In this document: piece after piece, positions 33,893-45,318 of the stretch
Position numbering within the stretch: position 1 is the first letter of the stretch
Layout: every line of letters begins with the position of its first letter
DNA from: Oscheius tipulae
Taxonomy: Eukaryota > Nematoda > Chromadorea > Rhabditida > Rhabditidae
Assembly: GCA_037178975.1 (NCBI GenBank)
Contig: JASJZH010000005.1
Location: 6,076,001 to 6,140,000, forward strand
DNA: 64,000 bases
Direction of reading: 5' to 3'
Notes under the pieces: generated by a model
The model's input: only the letters and a program-made list of their open reading frames with translations
The model's database searches: none
What the model was told of the DNA's origin: nothing
Program-made: the position numbers and the translations under genes

Positions 33893-35920
33893 CCTCTGAA
33901 AGCTTTTTGTCCAAAAAATGAGTCAGTCTGATGAAAACTTAAAAAACTTCCGAATTAAATAAACACAGTGGCTGAGATCAACGACAGAGGGGATGTTCCG
34001 GGTCGAATTGGAATGATTGGCATGAGCTACCTATTTATTTTTATGTCAAGCGAATTGAAGACGACGAGTATACTGCTATGGAACAGTAAAATCTAAAGGT
34101 TCAAGTTACGTCGGACAGCATTTGAGGCCTAAGTAAAGCTCAAAAAACCAATGCCAAGAGTACAACAAAATACAGATAAGTCGAAGTTGTCAGGAAGGAA
34201 ACTGCAGTCTGGATAATAGCTGAAAGTATGGATAAGCGAACAGAATGAACTAGAAGATGTAAAGCAGAGTCATTGATCAAGATTGATAAATCTGGAGTTT
34301 CCACTAGTAGTCGGAAAAAAAAGTTCAAAATAGGTTTTTGCAATCCGAGAAGGTATCAGGTCTGTTTTCTGTCAACAAAGGGAGAATCTCGTAGTGGTAG
34401 GCTCGACTAGGCGTGTGTGTATGAGCAAATGGATGAGAGGGAACACCGAATCAGCTGTCTATTTCGGTTCGATTCCGCCAGGAGATTTGTTTGAACATCC
34501 ACCCGGAGGCTTTGTTTTCCCCTGAAGCGATATACGTGGAAGCGTCGGCATACAACAAGAGAGACGAGATGGATTCGAGAATAGAAGAACAGAGGGAAGT
34601 TTGATATATTTTTAACCCTATTGTCAGATATCCTGTTGAAGACGTACAACTCTTTAAAGAAATTAAGAAGCTGACCGATTACCTTTTTACTCTGACGAAG
34701 TTTGTAAAGGGGGGCCTAACTCTACAAAAGCCTAAGAAGAAGAGGAGTCAGAAAACGTTGAAAGTTGAGAAGATACTCGTGGAAAGCAAAAAGACTGCCG
34801 GTTTCCGGGTCGAGATTAACCGGGATCGGCTCTGGACAGTGTCCGAGTATCGTGTGTCGGACCGGCTCTATGGGTCCGGAAGCAGCGCGTGCGCAGATGC
34901 GTACACATGACTGTCCTCTGTCTCTGGAGGCCAAAAGCATAACCACGAGTAGGCAGCTACTGGTATGAGTCATAAATAGTGAGTCATGGGGTTGAAACAT
35001 AGAAAACTTACGCATTGGAAGTTTCCAAACAGCTAAGATTGGATAATCATTCACATTCTTCGATTTTTAGGATAGTCTTCTTATCCGACGTGGCTTTGAT
35101 GATGCTGCAGCATATCGAGAGACTTTTCAACCCCCTAACGTTGTAACTATAACTTCCGCAATCTTTGGCCCCAATGTCTGTGGAACAGTGTGCGCAGCTG
35201 ATTGTGACGTTGAAAGTTATCTGACTCTCCCTGTTCATGTAGGGGATCTAATTCTTCCTGCCAACTTCCCAAATTGCCTTTCCCATGACCTGGTATATTA
35301 GGACTAGTACTCTAGACTAGGGTATTCATTCGCAGGCTGCTCAGAATGGTAGATGGTATTCACTTTAACACAGATTACATTATTTCAACTGTTGATAATC
35401 GAACGTCGATCAAATCTATTTTAAAATGTCCTTGCGTTTAAAATGTCCTCTGTCTGTCTGAAGCCAATATTGCCAATTAGTGAGCACTATTTTGTGTGCA
35501 CACTAATTGTTTGCAAGTCAAGCTAAATGAAGTCAGTTCGGGAAGTAGCTTCGTTGGGAGGACGTTGCTCCTGTCACGGTATCTCGATAGGAGGGAATGC
35601 GGACAGGTTGAAGTGAGAAGAAAGGGTCACGACAGTTGGACAGAAGGAAGTAGAAATCGAGCAGTTTTGGAACAATCGGATTATTACTGGCATCGAGCCC
35701 CAAGGGCGATAGCATTACTTGTACTGGAAAATCTCCGGTTATTGCACTGTTATCTGGTTACCGAGAATTCTTAAAGATCCTCCCTCTTCCAACCTGTATT
35801 AAAGTTTTTGCTGTACTACTTTAGATCTATCCTTCGCAAACCTATGTCGCACCAGCCCTCACAATCAGTCATCTTACACTTCACGGCTTGACTAGGAATT
35901 GAGATAGTCATGAATAGGCG
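33893..35920. other. Region with unresolved open frames on both strands
   Basis: Between 34420 and 35300 both strands have open stretches. Plus-strand stretches read DVQLFKEIKKLTDYLFTLTK (about 34640) and PNVVTITSAIFGPNVCGTVC (about 35135). The minus strand has NVTISCAHCSTDIG and YSYNVRGLKSLSICC (about 35047-35238). I could not build a model that passes start, splice and stop checks on either strand, so no gene is called. The rest is AT-rich non-coding. Confidence 0.35.
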
Positions 35921-36021
35921 ATGTCCGACCACCCTTCATCTTCAGCCGAAATTCGATCTCCACAGAGCCTGTGCCCAGAAGATGTCGATGTCTATTCTGA
36001 TCAAATCGGACTGTTCTCAAA
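35921..36021 (+). CDS. Putative isolated 5' exon
   Basis: Reads MSDHPSSSAEIRSPQSLCPE then DVDVYSDQIGLFSK up to a GTCAGT donor. Ser/Pro- and Asp-rich. It does not join in frame to the first TMTC4 exon at 37275, so it may belong to an unrecognised gene or to an alternative transcript with another exon in between. Confidence 0.35.
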
Positions 36022-37274
36022 GGTCAGTCTTTTTAATGCGCTCTTTGTACAGATTTCTAATGATTTTGTAGAACTTTGAATTCTTTTCCACCCGATTCGC
36101 ATCAAATCTGCTATGAATTAGTTCTTACACATGTCTGCCAGACTCTCTCTTTCCTCCCCCTAAATAATTCCATCTTCTCGATCGGACCCAAGGCCTCTCT
36201 CCTCGCGCCTTTTTGTTCTCCTCTTGACAGTTCGGAGACAGCCGCAATTGCCTTTGCGCGGCTCCCAAACCCAATGGGGCGTTCTCTTATATTGTGTTGG
36301 GGTCCGAAGGCCACGCCTCCTGCTAGGGATTTCACGTCAATCCCCGCTAGGCTCTTTAACGTAGACTCGGGGAGGTCTCGTCCAGTTTTTTGAAAACTCC
36401 GTTTATGTCCGAGTCCGTCTAATTCAATTCGGAGAGTCTCCGAGAGTGTACTACCTCGCGGAATGCAACCCCTAAACTAGCTCTCAGTTTTTTAAATCCT
36501 TTCCTGCTGATTTGTGGAATGTTTCTTTTTGCCTGAGCTTTCTTAGGATGAGAAAAAAGCAAACAACCCACTTGACAAGTCTTTCACCTTTGGTTTTTTT
36601 TCCATACTGCCTGTCCTTTGCAGGCTTTTACTTCCCGAAGCTGATACTTTCCTTCTAGTTTTAAGAACCCAATCCTTGACCAAATATAGTTATGCCAATA
36701 ACGAGTCTCTCTTAATTTACATAAATGACCGGAGCCTAATCCCGGCTGTCCCCTCCGTGCCGCGAAATGCACTAGTCTAGAGGAAATGTGACCGGAACTG
36801 CGTCCGGGTTCCCTCCAATTCTATACAAGCCTCATAAGAGGGTATATTCTCTTTCGCAAAGATATCAGACATCCCAGGTTAATCCCTAAGCCTAAGAGGA
36901 CAGATTAGACCAGATGTAATATGTAGATGGGGACTGTTCAAAGCAAGGCAGGTGCTTTGAGAACGGACGACAGATGATACAGGTTTAAGGGAAACTATCT
37001 TTTCTGGCTGGTGTGGCTCAAATTTATGACTCTTATTTGGTACCACCCCAGCTTGAACTGCTCCTCTAATACGATTTCACTAAGGAGATACTTCTGTTTC
37101 TCTTTCGTGCCGGGAATTCTTTTTCGACAGAGGTTATCGCCCTCAAACTTTGCTCTCCCGTCCCTCTTATTACCAGGTGTACCACCTTTCCATGAATATT
37201 ATCTACCTAATTAACCTCTGTCACTACCTCTCTGCCATTAATCTGTCCACTCTCTACATCGTCCTTCAGATGCC
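36022..37274. other. Non-coding region upstream of TMTC4
   Basis: No supported exon. The 36150-36420 stretch is less AT-rich than its surroundings and could be regulatory. CTTTCC/CTCTC runs are common. A CGTCCTTCAG acceptor at 37260-37269 precedes the TMTC4 start by five bases. Confidence 0.35.
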
Positions 37275-40200
37275 ATGATCCCGTACGATCTCGTTCTCAC
37301 AGCCACTTCAGCTCTTCCCTTTCTACCGGCTCTTTTTGGAGGATTTGTTTTCGATGACTGGGAGTCGGTAGTCAACAACCCAGTCGTGAATGGAATGGCT
37401 CCTTGGACAGATGTAACTGCATTGTCCATGAACATCTGAAGTATCTTCCAGGTTCTTTGGAGAGATTACTGGGGACGAGACCTGGCCAGTCCAAGAAGTC
37501 ACAAGAGCTTCAGACCACTCACCACGCTCCTGTTTCGGTAAGCATTCGGAAAATTGACCAAAAGCCACAAAAAGTCCCATATATTTTTTCGGGAGCAGCA
37601 TGTGGATGGCAACCTGTCAGCGCGATTCACATAAAAACATGACAAGTGGCGCCACACACACACACACGGGACTCACCTTGGCTTGGAATAATAATGGTAG
37701 AGAGCGAGACCGAGGAGGGAATGCGGCTATATCTATTTCATGAATGTTTGACCGCTTTGATAAGACATAAAGACTATTGAGAGTGAGTATAGAGAATATT
37801 GGAAGTGTTATGAACCTGTTATGGTATCCTCACTCTATGTACTGGTCTCTCAATCTGAACCCTGTACTCTCTGCCGCCCAGCATGAGGTCCTAATCTCCA
37901 GCACCAGATCTTGTTGTTTTGTTTGTCCTCTTTTGTCCTGTCTTTCTTGTCCAGAGACCTAATCCCAATTGGCAGTTCCCTAAATTTTTAGCACTGGGAT
38001 TATTCATGACCATCTGTGCTCTCGGCGGGAGATGAACGGATTACACAAGAAGATGGAGAGCAATTGCGCGACGGAGGTGCTAATTGCCGGGGTTTTCATC
38101 CGGACTACAGGCCACCCGAGGGACACATCCTTAATTGTGTCCTCGGGACTTGTTAGGAGACAAATTGCCACTCAAGACTGTTTGCTATGTGTGCGCGTAA
38201 AATTCCTCATAGCGATCCATCTTCACGCAGAGCCCATTTCCTGGGCATGCCAGGGATGAGAGATGGTTCGAGAGAGAAGGACCAGCTGCAAATATAGTAG
38301 CCTTATTGCGTCGGCTGTCAGGTAATCCGCCACTAATGGCCATTTCGCGCGCAAGGATTTGTTTGTTCAGATGCCTTCTGAGGGGGGATTGAATAACCAC
38401 ACACTGGTCAGATTTCGTAACGGGCGTGTCAAAAAGTGATGAGACAGGTCTTTGGTACTTGGTGGCCCAATGAAAATCAGCAGCGCATCAGCCCGGTTAG
38501 CTCAGTCGGTAGAGCACCAGACTCTTAATCTGGCTGTCGCGGGTTCGAGCCCCGCATCGGGCTAACACTTTTTTGCTTTTCAATCCTGTGATTAGATGCA
38601 TGCATCCTGCTCAACACTTTTTGCCTCATTTCCTCTAAACGTTGCGCATAATAGACCATCTGTTTCCGTCCACCTCTTTTGCCTGTGAACAAGGCACATC
38701 CTCAATATTGTCCACGGAGCACGAGCCGAAAACACTTGAACCTGGAGCTCGTAGCACTCACCAAGCGACGCATCCATTTCCGGCCAATTAGTTAGGAGCA
38801 CAACTAATGAGACAGACGGATTACGATAGGTTGGCCTATATTGCCTCTGGAGAAGCGAGGCAGACCGCTCGTAAACGGTTCAATTGCTTCGAATGATTCC
38901 CTCGTCAGTCGAGAGGAAAATTGAAACAAGAAACAAGCTGTAGTACTGAATTCAGAGAAAGATGTGAGAGTCAGGGTAGGGGATACTGGCATATTTACAA
39001 AAATATTAGTTTCCTATCCTGTCGAAACATACACATTTCCCGTCTATCTCTCTTGAGACTTGTTCCCTGACTCACGTTCCCTAACTACGAGCGATTAAAT
39101 CTCTACGGGAGTCCGAGCCATGTGACAGTGGTAATCTTCATGTCTTAGAAAGGGCAAGGAATCCTAAAGTGTGTGTTGTGGCATGCATAATTTGTCTCCA
39201 AGAGCCCATAATGGGATTTTGCATATGTTCTGTCTAACTGCGGGTAGACACACATGGTCCCAGCGGGACATCTCTGTGGACAGCTGGGTACGTAAATGCG
39301 TGTCTCCAGATAGTTGGAGGCGATAATATTGAAAGGAAATTGAGATGAGGGAGTTATGACAGCTCTGATGGGGAGATAAGGGAGATAGAGACAGTCAATA
39401 AGTTTCAGGCTCCAATGGTCTTGGTTCAATAGACAAGCTCAACTGTTCCACGTCGTCGGAATTGGACTCCATGTGGCAGTGTGTCTTGTTCTGTACCGTG
39501 CTCTGAGAGAACTGGAAACGAAGCTGGTCCTGAAAAGAAGTCTAGCCAAGACCAATGCTTTTCTTTTCGCACTACATCCAGTTCATACGGAAGCGGTAAA
39601 TGCTGTTTCACACCCATAGACTCTCGTCTCTTCTAGGTTGCCAACATTTCTTGTCAAGCAGAACTTCTTTCTGCCCTCGTGGTCCTGATCGGTCTCCAAT
39701 TCTACATCTCGCGATGCCAACAGCTCTCGGTCTCAAACTTCTTGCTATTATCCGTTCTGTCAATCGCAGCAGTTACCAGCAAGGAACAGGGAATTGCTCT
39801 TTTGGTTCGTTAAAAAACTTTCGGGAAAATGGGAGTAACTTTTCAGCCAATGTGCGCAGGTCTGGCTGTCCTTCTTGGTCGAAAAACACAATATATCGCT
39901 CTTGTGTTAGCATCAATCGCCGTAACCCTCGGAAGAATGAGGATTGGAGGAGAACCACCACAGTTTTCTGTAGTGGACAATCCAGCAGCTTTCGTGGAAG
40001 CACCTGTCTTCAGGGTAAGTCGGAAGCCGAGTTCGTTAGGCCATAAGCAATCTTTCAGTACCTCTCTTTCGCCTGGCAGTGGCTCATTCATCTGAAACTG
40101 CTGGTCGCTCCTCTCCAACTCTGCTTCGATTACTCCATGGGCTGCATTCTGCCAATTCTGACCACAACAGATCCCAGGATCCTTGTCCTCTTGACGGTCG

Positions 40201-41391
40201 GGATCTTGGCTCCGTACATTTTGTACAAACTGTTCGTTAGCTCGAACGAGGGAACACAGAGGTACATCTCTTTTTTTAATTTTAAACAACATTTATTCAG
40301 ACTAATTGCCTTTGCTACCTTGTTCGGCTGCATATCCTTCTTTCCAGCCAGCAACCTTCTGGTTACGGTCGGATTCACGGTCGCTGAAAGAGTTCTCTAC
40401 CTTCCCTCGATTGGATTCTGTCTACTGGTGTCCATAATATGGAGAAGATTGGAAAAGATCTACGGAAAGATGGACTCCCATGCCCTGGCTATAGTTCTTG
40501 TCGCTGCTTTGCTCTGTTTCCAGGTAGACAATAGAATAATAGTTCTATGGTAACATTTTCAGAGAAGTCAAGACTGGATGGACGAGTTAAGCCTGTATTC
40601 GAGTGGTCTCAAAGTCTGTCCCAATAATGCGAAGATTCACTACAATCTGGCAAAGATTTTGACGGATCAGCGGAGAGAAACCGAGGCGGAGAAGGAGTAC
40701 AGAGAGGCCATAAGGTTAGAAATCTTCATCTGTACTAAAATGTTCGTTTTCAGACTGCATCCCCATTACGAGCAAGCTCTAAACAACCTCGGCAACCTAT
40801 TGGAGAAAAAGGGCCGATTCAACGAATCGGAGTCATTTTTACGGGCTGCCGTCACCCAGCAGCCCAGCTTCGCCGCCGCGTGGATGAATCTTGGTATTAC
40901 GACAATGCACGCTGGAAAATTCAATGTATTTATGGAAGATTCAAATTTTATGGAAGTTTTTTTTTCAGGAGAGCATCTTCGCGTACAAGGAGTCGCTTAG
41001 ATATCGACCAAACTCTGCGGATTGTCTCTTCAATTTGGGCAACTTGTATCAGAAGATGGCAGATTTGGAAAAGGCCGTGATGATATGGGAGGAAGCGATA
41101 AGAATCAATCTGGGTCATTGTACCTCTTGGACAAATATTTTTGTGGCACTTGATGAACTGGGTCGGTGTGACCAAGTTCTTTCCCAGGAATCCCATGCTA
41201 TGTCTCATTGTTCCCCAGTCCCCGCTGTCCGATCCCAGTTGGGAGTATGTCATGCCCAAATGAGGAATTTTTCGAGAGCAGAGGAGCATCTCCTGGCCGC
41301 CATAGCACTTTCACCAACTAGCCAAGTCTATCGTTCAAACTATGACGTGTTTCTGAGTCTCAAGGCTACGAAAAGGAGACGAAACTTGTGA
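37275..41391 (+). CDS. tmtc4: Protein O-mannosyl-transferase TMTC4
   Basis: ER multipass GT-C glycosyltransferase with C-terminal TPRs that adds O-mannose to cadherins. Exons 37275-37412 (MIPYDLVLTATSALPF...GGFVFDDWESVVNN, with the family DD motif), 37452-37537 (WRDYWGRDLASPRSHKSFRP) and 39433-39595 (LFHVVGIGLHVAV...FALHPVHTEA) are followed by short exons to 41391. TMTC4-like signatures are VANISCQAELLSAL, SKEQGIALL, VVDNPAAFVEA, LCFDYSMGCILPIL, FFPASNLLVTVGFTVAERVL and YLPSIGF. TPRs follow (AKIHYNLAKIL, HYEQALNNLGNLLEKKG, SFAAAWMNLGI). It ends KATKRRRNL. About nine residues present in human TMTC4 before GFHVVN are missing at the second join, so a microexon may hide in the 1.9-kb intron. Confidence 0.92.
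38491..38563 (+). tRNA. tRNA-Lys (anticodon CTT)
   Basis: A complete cloverleaf. The acceptor stem GCCCGGT pairs with ATCGGGC plus discriminator T. D arm is GCTCAGTCGGTAGAGC, anticodon arm CCAGA-CTCTTAA-TCTGG with CTT at positions 34-36, variable loop CTGTC, and T arm GCGGG-TTCGAGC-CCCGC. A-box and B-box promoter sequences (TAGCTCAGTCGG, GGTTCGAGCCC) are intact. It lies in the large TMTC4 intron on the same strand, followed by a poly-T run about 8 bases downstream as a Pol III terminator. Confidence 0.97.
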
Positions 41392-41487
41392 GCTCCGAGA
41401 AAACCTAGGGTATAAATAACGGGTAAATGTATTGTGATCAGAAAATAAAGCTTATCAACCGTAACAACACTTGTGTAGTTAGAGTGA

Positions 41488-42982
41488 TCAGTCCATGGAG
41501 GCTGCTAGTTGCTTGATACCGTCAGGGTTCAGACGGAACCATAGCCAGCCTTCGGAGGTAGTCAAGTCGATGTAGGGCATCTGAAAGGATTTTAATGCTT
41601 GATCACAAGACAGAAAGAAGTTGCGAGACAGACAGATTTTCCTCACCGACTTGTAAAAGCTGATGGCGTTCTCATTCCAATTGAGAACATTCCATTGGAA
41701 TCGTTTGCATTCCCTTTCCTGAGCGATCTGACCTAATCGAGCCCACAACTTCTTCCCGTAGCCCTTTCGTCTATGCGTCTGCTTGACGTAGAGATCTTCC
41801 ATGTGAAGGAACTGTCCTTCCCAAGTGGAATAGGCGTAGAAGTAGAGAACCATAGCTGCGCAATCCTCTTCCTCCCAAAGCAGAAAACCCTCTACGGCCT
41901 TCCGCTCCAGATCCTTAGCCAAAACCTCCTCGGTGATCTTGACTCCTTCGGGAAACTTCTCGAATTCGGCTAGTTCCTGAAGAGCTATCGATTGGGGGGA
42001 AGGAAGCCCAGTTTCTTAGGTGTGGGAATGATAGATTAGTCTCTCTCCCTGTATGTGGAACCGCGAAAAATGCCGCCTCATAGGAAGTTCTTTTATTGGG
42101 AAAAATGTGTGAGAACTTTGTTCAATAAAGCGAAGTGATGCGATCGAATCTGACAAGGGAATCATCCAGTGAACGGTCAAGAGACAAGGGTAGCAGAGGG
42201 AGGCACGTTGTTCCTACGAGATACGATGCAGTTTGCGCGCCGAGAACGGATTAGTTTGCACGTTGTCCAATGGTCTTCGGGCAGAGACACTAATTTGAAC
42301 AACCTATTGATAGAACTCGGGTCAACAAGAAGGTTTGAGAACATCTAGAAACAGAGACAAGGGGCATCCTTTTGCACATAATGGAACAAAAATCACCCCC
42401 TGTTTACTCAAATACTTTTTGTCCCCTTTGCAAGTTGCCAGCTATAAAGTTCCTGTACTTGCGACAGAGAAAACAACCACAAGAATCACCTGACAAGTTT
42501 TGCGAGAGGCTAAAGATTAAAAGATCGACTTTTACGGCAGGGTGACTAAGCATCCCCGGGGATGCTCAGGCCCAGGTGGGGCCCAAAATCTCAAACCTCT
42601 AAATGACCTATTAATATTCGTACCTGGAAGACCGTAAATTTTGAAAGTTTTAAAAATTAAATTATAACATACACACTATTTGCTTAAGTGACTTTACGGG
42701 TAGGGTAGAGTATTTTTTTTACAATTAGAACCGACACAATGATTCCGGTGCATTTGGTTCGTCAAACTTTACGGACTTCCAGTTACGACAAGTAATAGGT
42801 CATTTTGGGCTTTGGAAATCTGCCTCCTATTGGGACTGAGCATCCTCGGGGATACTTAGTTCTTGCGCCGACCTTTACAATCATTGGGACAGACCGATAC
42901 GTTCCAAAGAACTCACCCTGATGAGGGCCATAATGTGAGGAGCATCTTTTGGTTCGGCCGTCTCGATTCTCCAGACTGTCAT
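41488..42982 (-). CDS. GNAT N-acetyltransferase, SSAT2 / thialysine acetyltransferase type
   Basis: Transfers acetyl from acetyl-CoA to a small amine. SSAT2-type enzymes prefer thialysine, SSAT1 prefers spermidine. Exons are 42917-42982 (MTVWRIETAEPKDAPHIMAL), 41647-41976 and 41488-41580. It reads RELAEFEKFPEGVKITEEVL, FYAYSTWEGQFLHMEDLYV, then the acetyl-CoA pyrophosphate loop RRKGYGKKLW (Q/RxxGxG/A). WNVLNWNENAISFYKS and the final EGWLWFRL match the family. About 160 residues, the usual length. Intron 1 is about 940 bp and contains a MITE-like element. The start ATG follows TTTCAGG. SSAT2 rather than SSAT1 from the sequence around LAEFEK; specificity is not proven. Confidence 0.9.
42544..42861. 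mobile_element. MITE-like inverted-repeat element in the acetyltransferase intron
   Basis: Left end GACTAAGCATCCCCGGGGAT then GCTCAG matches the reverse complement of the right end (AACTAAGTATCCCCGAGGAT then GCTCAG). The arms continue as imperfect repeats for about 120 bp (AATGACCTATTA, then CGTA.CTGGAAG.CCGTAAA). No ORF. It lies in an intron and does not disturb coding sequence. Confidence 0.7.
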
Positions 42983-44149
42983 CCTGAAATCATTCAGTAC
43001 TGTTCAAAGAATCTCTTTTGTTTTTGTACAACAATAACAGTCTATGTGAGAATTTGGAAAATGACGACTTGGCATGTGATTTGGGGTCAAGTTTGGCGCA
43101 CAGAACAAGCAGAAGGCGCTTTTTGGACGGAAATAGAAGTAATCTTTGTTGGAAAAATAAGCGCTATCGCTGTCTTTCTGAAAAATCACTGAAATAGGCT
43201 GGGAAAAACTGATCTTTACTCCAGAAGAGATTCGCTTTGAAGTGCAAGTTGTAAAAAAAGGAAAACCTGCTCAAGAATTCTATCTATCACCTTCTCTGTT
43301 TTCGAATCGTGACAGGTTTTTTAACAAGGAAATACCCCCATGACTTTCAGAAACCCAAAAAGATGGTTCAGGTTCTGTTTTTAGGCTATGTCTGGGCTAG
43401 CATGTGAAACCAGCGTGATTTAGGGAAAGATTTACTGTGAAACTTGAAAAACAAAGGGTCATTAAATCGAAAGAACATGTCGCCATTTAGAAAAAAGGGC
43501 GTTCATGGAACTTGCAACAAATGTTGCTGAAGATCTGTAAGTCTGGTAGCCAACAAGACACCAAAGATGTGTCTGAGGTCCTGCTAGACTTATCAGGATC
43601 GTTCCAGACGTTGTTCAGAATCTCTTGAATGTTTGTTGGAGGGTTTTTGGATTCTGCTGATGCAAATTTGACTTTTGAAGTTTGTAAGCATCAGCCAGAC
43701 TTTTGTCATCCTCCAGCAGTCGTTCTTAGAGTTCAGAAGACAGATGGTTACCCGATCCTTGTACGAATCGTGTTCACCTTTTTGTGTCAACTGTTCCGAT
43801 GATTGCGAACTCTCTGTGCAAAACCATAGGTTGCCCGTCTCACGTAGGCCATCTGAGTGTTCTCTCTCCGTTTACAAACCAAGGAACACGTGACGAAGAT
43901 ATTTCTGAAGCTAACGAACTGTGGGAGATCCCTTCTTGAATCAAATTCTTCAAAGTCCATGGGAAAGTGTTAGGGGGAATGTCTATCACATCACACCTTC
44001 GATGAAATCGATCGGGTACGGGGAAGACCCAGGGGGTGAGACTCCGCCCATCACCTTCGAATATAAGAGAAGGCTGACCGACCAGTTGTGAGAGAGAACC
44101 TCGACCCGCTACAGGCCCACTCCTGCATGGACTCACGTTTTGTCGTACT
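42983..44149. other. Intergenic region, nothing supported
   Basis: An open frame on the minus strand (43840-44184) overlaps the start of the small gene at 44150 and shows no family features. The rest is AT-rich with no motif or repeat that I can name. Confidence 0.35.
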
Positions 44150-44414
44150 ATGCTAGTTAGCCTCAACGAGAACACAACAGCCAATCTGAACCGTTCCCCC
44201 GCTAAGATTGCCGGTATGCTTTTTGATTTGTTTCAAATGAACAAATTGACAACTATTGGCAGAAAATAAATATAATAATACGTTTCCAGCCCTGTCCTTC
44301 ATCAACCAGCCTCAAGTCTTCGCCTTCAGTTGTGACTGGATTTCAACCTCTGTTATCTGCTTCGGTCTTTGCGAGCTCACTATCCGCGTAGCTACTGCGG
44401 CAACATCACTTTGA
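44150..44414 (+). CDS. Possible small protein (62 aa), unknown
   Basis: Two exons, 44150-44213 (MLVSLNENTTANLNRSPAKI) and about 44290-44414 (ALSFINQPQVFAFSCDWIST then SVICFGLCEL), joined by a GTATGC...TTTCCAG intron in frame. It has no recognised domain. Codon use (AAC, CTC, TTC rich) is like real genes in the window, which is the main support. Confidence 0.4.
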
Positions 44415-45049
44415 AAAAGTGGGTTTCATTATTTTCCTTGTCTCCCGTTTCGTCGACTTATCAATCAACAGTCTGAGAGAATTCAAAGCGGCAGCTGGGC
44501 GCACAAGAAAGACTAAAAATGAGCGAGAGACAATTGCGGGGGTCGTTGAGACGTTAAAAAAGGAGCGTCCGAGAGAAGATTGTTCAAAGGACGATCACAT
44601 TTCAAGGAATTGATTAGAGAGAGACAGAACGTGCGCCCTGTGACGAAAACAATAAATGACCGACATCAAGTTACTTGGTGATTTACAGTCGCTTCGGCTG
44701 TAATAGATGGAGCAAAGACGAAGCGATAGAGAAATGGCTGGAGTAGACAAGGGCGAGAAGGGGATGCAAAGATTCGTGTGCTTGACTCATCATCAGAAAG
44801 TCATAGATACAGGCAGAGACTACAAATACCTGACAGCCCTGCCCTCTTTGCTTGACCACCAATTTCGAATTATTATGCCTAGGAGACGGGATACAAAAGT
44901 CAGTTTCTGGTCCTTTTCACTTTGAGGAGCAAAGGGAAAGAACTGTAATATCTGGAATCCCAGCGACAGAGACTAGGCAGTCAGAAGAGTGAAACGGAGA
45001 GATTGAAGTGTTTGAAGATAACGAGCCATAAGTAGTTTGTCAATTGCAG
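44415..45049. other. Intergenic region before the small gene at 45050
   Basis: Rich in GAGA/AGAGAGA stretches, no exon supported. The end (TTGTCAATTGCAG) directly abuts the next ATG as a trans-splice acceptor. Confidence 0.35.
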
Positions 45050-45318
45050 ATGTCCTCCATCCCTCACCTAAGCAACGCCTACCACAGCCGCATGCTGCGC
45101 AACTCCATCGAGCAGGAGCTCAAACAGGAGCGTCCACCGTCAGGTGGAACCCTGACATCACTGGCTCAAGCGGTCAAGTCTGTCCGTGTCCCAATCGGCA
45201 TCGAACTCGGAGACAAACCCTTCAGTGAGCCGAAACCCGCTCTCAATAAGTAATAAATTGTGTTTTAGACATCAACAGCCAGAACATTGCCAACTTCTTT
45301 ACCAGCAACAAAAACTAG
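45050..45318 (+). CDS. Small protein (about 73 aa), unknown
   Basis: Reads MSSIPHLSNAYHSRMLRNSI, EQELKQERPPSGGTLTSL, AQAVKSVRVPIGIELGDKPF, then, after an intron from GTGAGC to TTTTAG (about 45 bp), NINSQNIANFFTSNKN and stop. The ATG directly follows a TTGCAG acceptor. It is hydrophilic, with a helical N-terminal half, no signal peptide and no membrane segment. The codon bias is strong and like the highly expressed genes here. I do not recognise the family. Confidence 0.6.

Noticed and set aside
34470-34500. GGTTCGATTCC as a tRNA T arm
   Set aside because: No matching D or anticodon arm is found upstream.
36076-36393. Plus-strand 105-residue ORF upstream of TMTC4
   Set aside because: No acceptor near its start, no family features, and composition suggests chance openness in a GC-richer stretch.
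43840-44184. Minus-strand 114-residue ORF
   Set aside because: It overlaps the start of the plus-strand small gene at 44150, has no domain and no supporting splice or start context.
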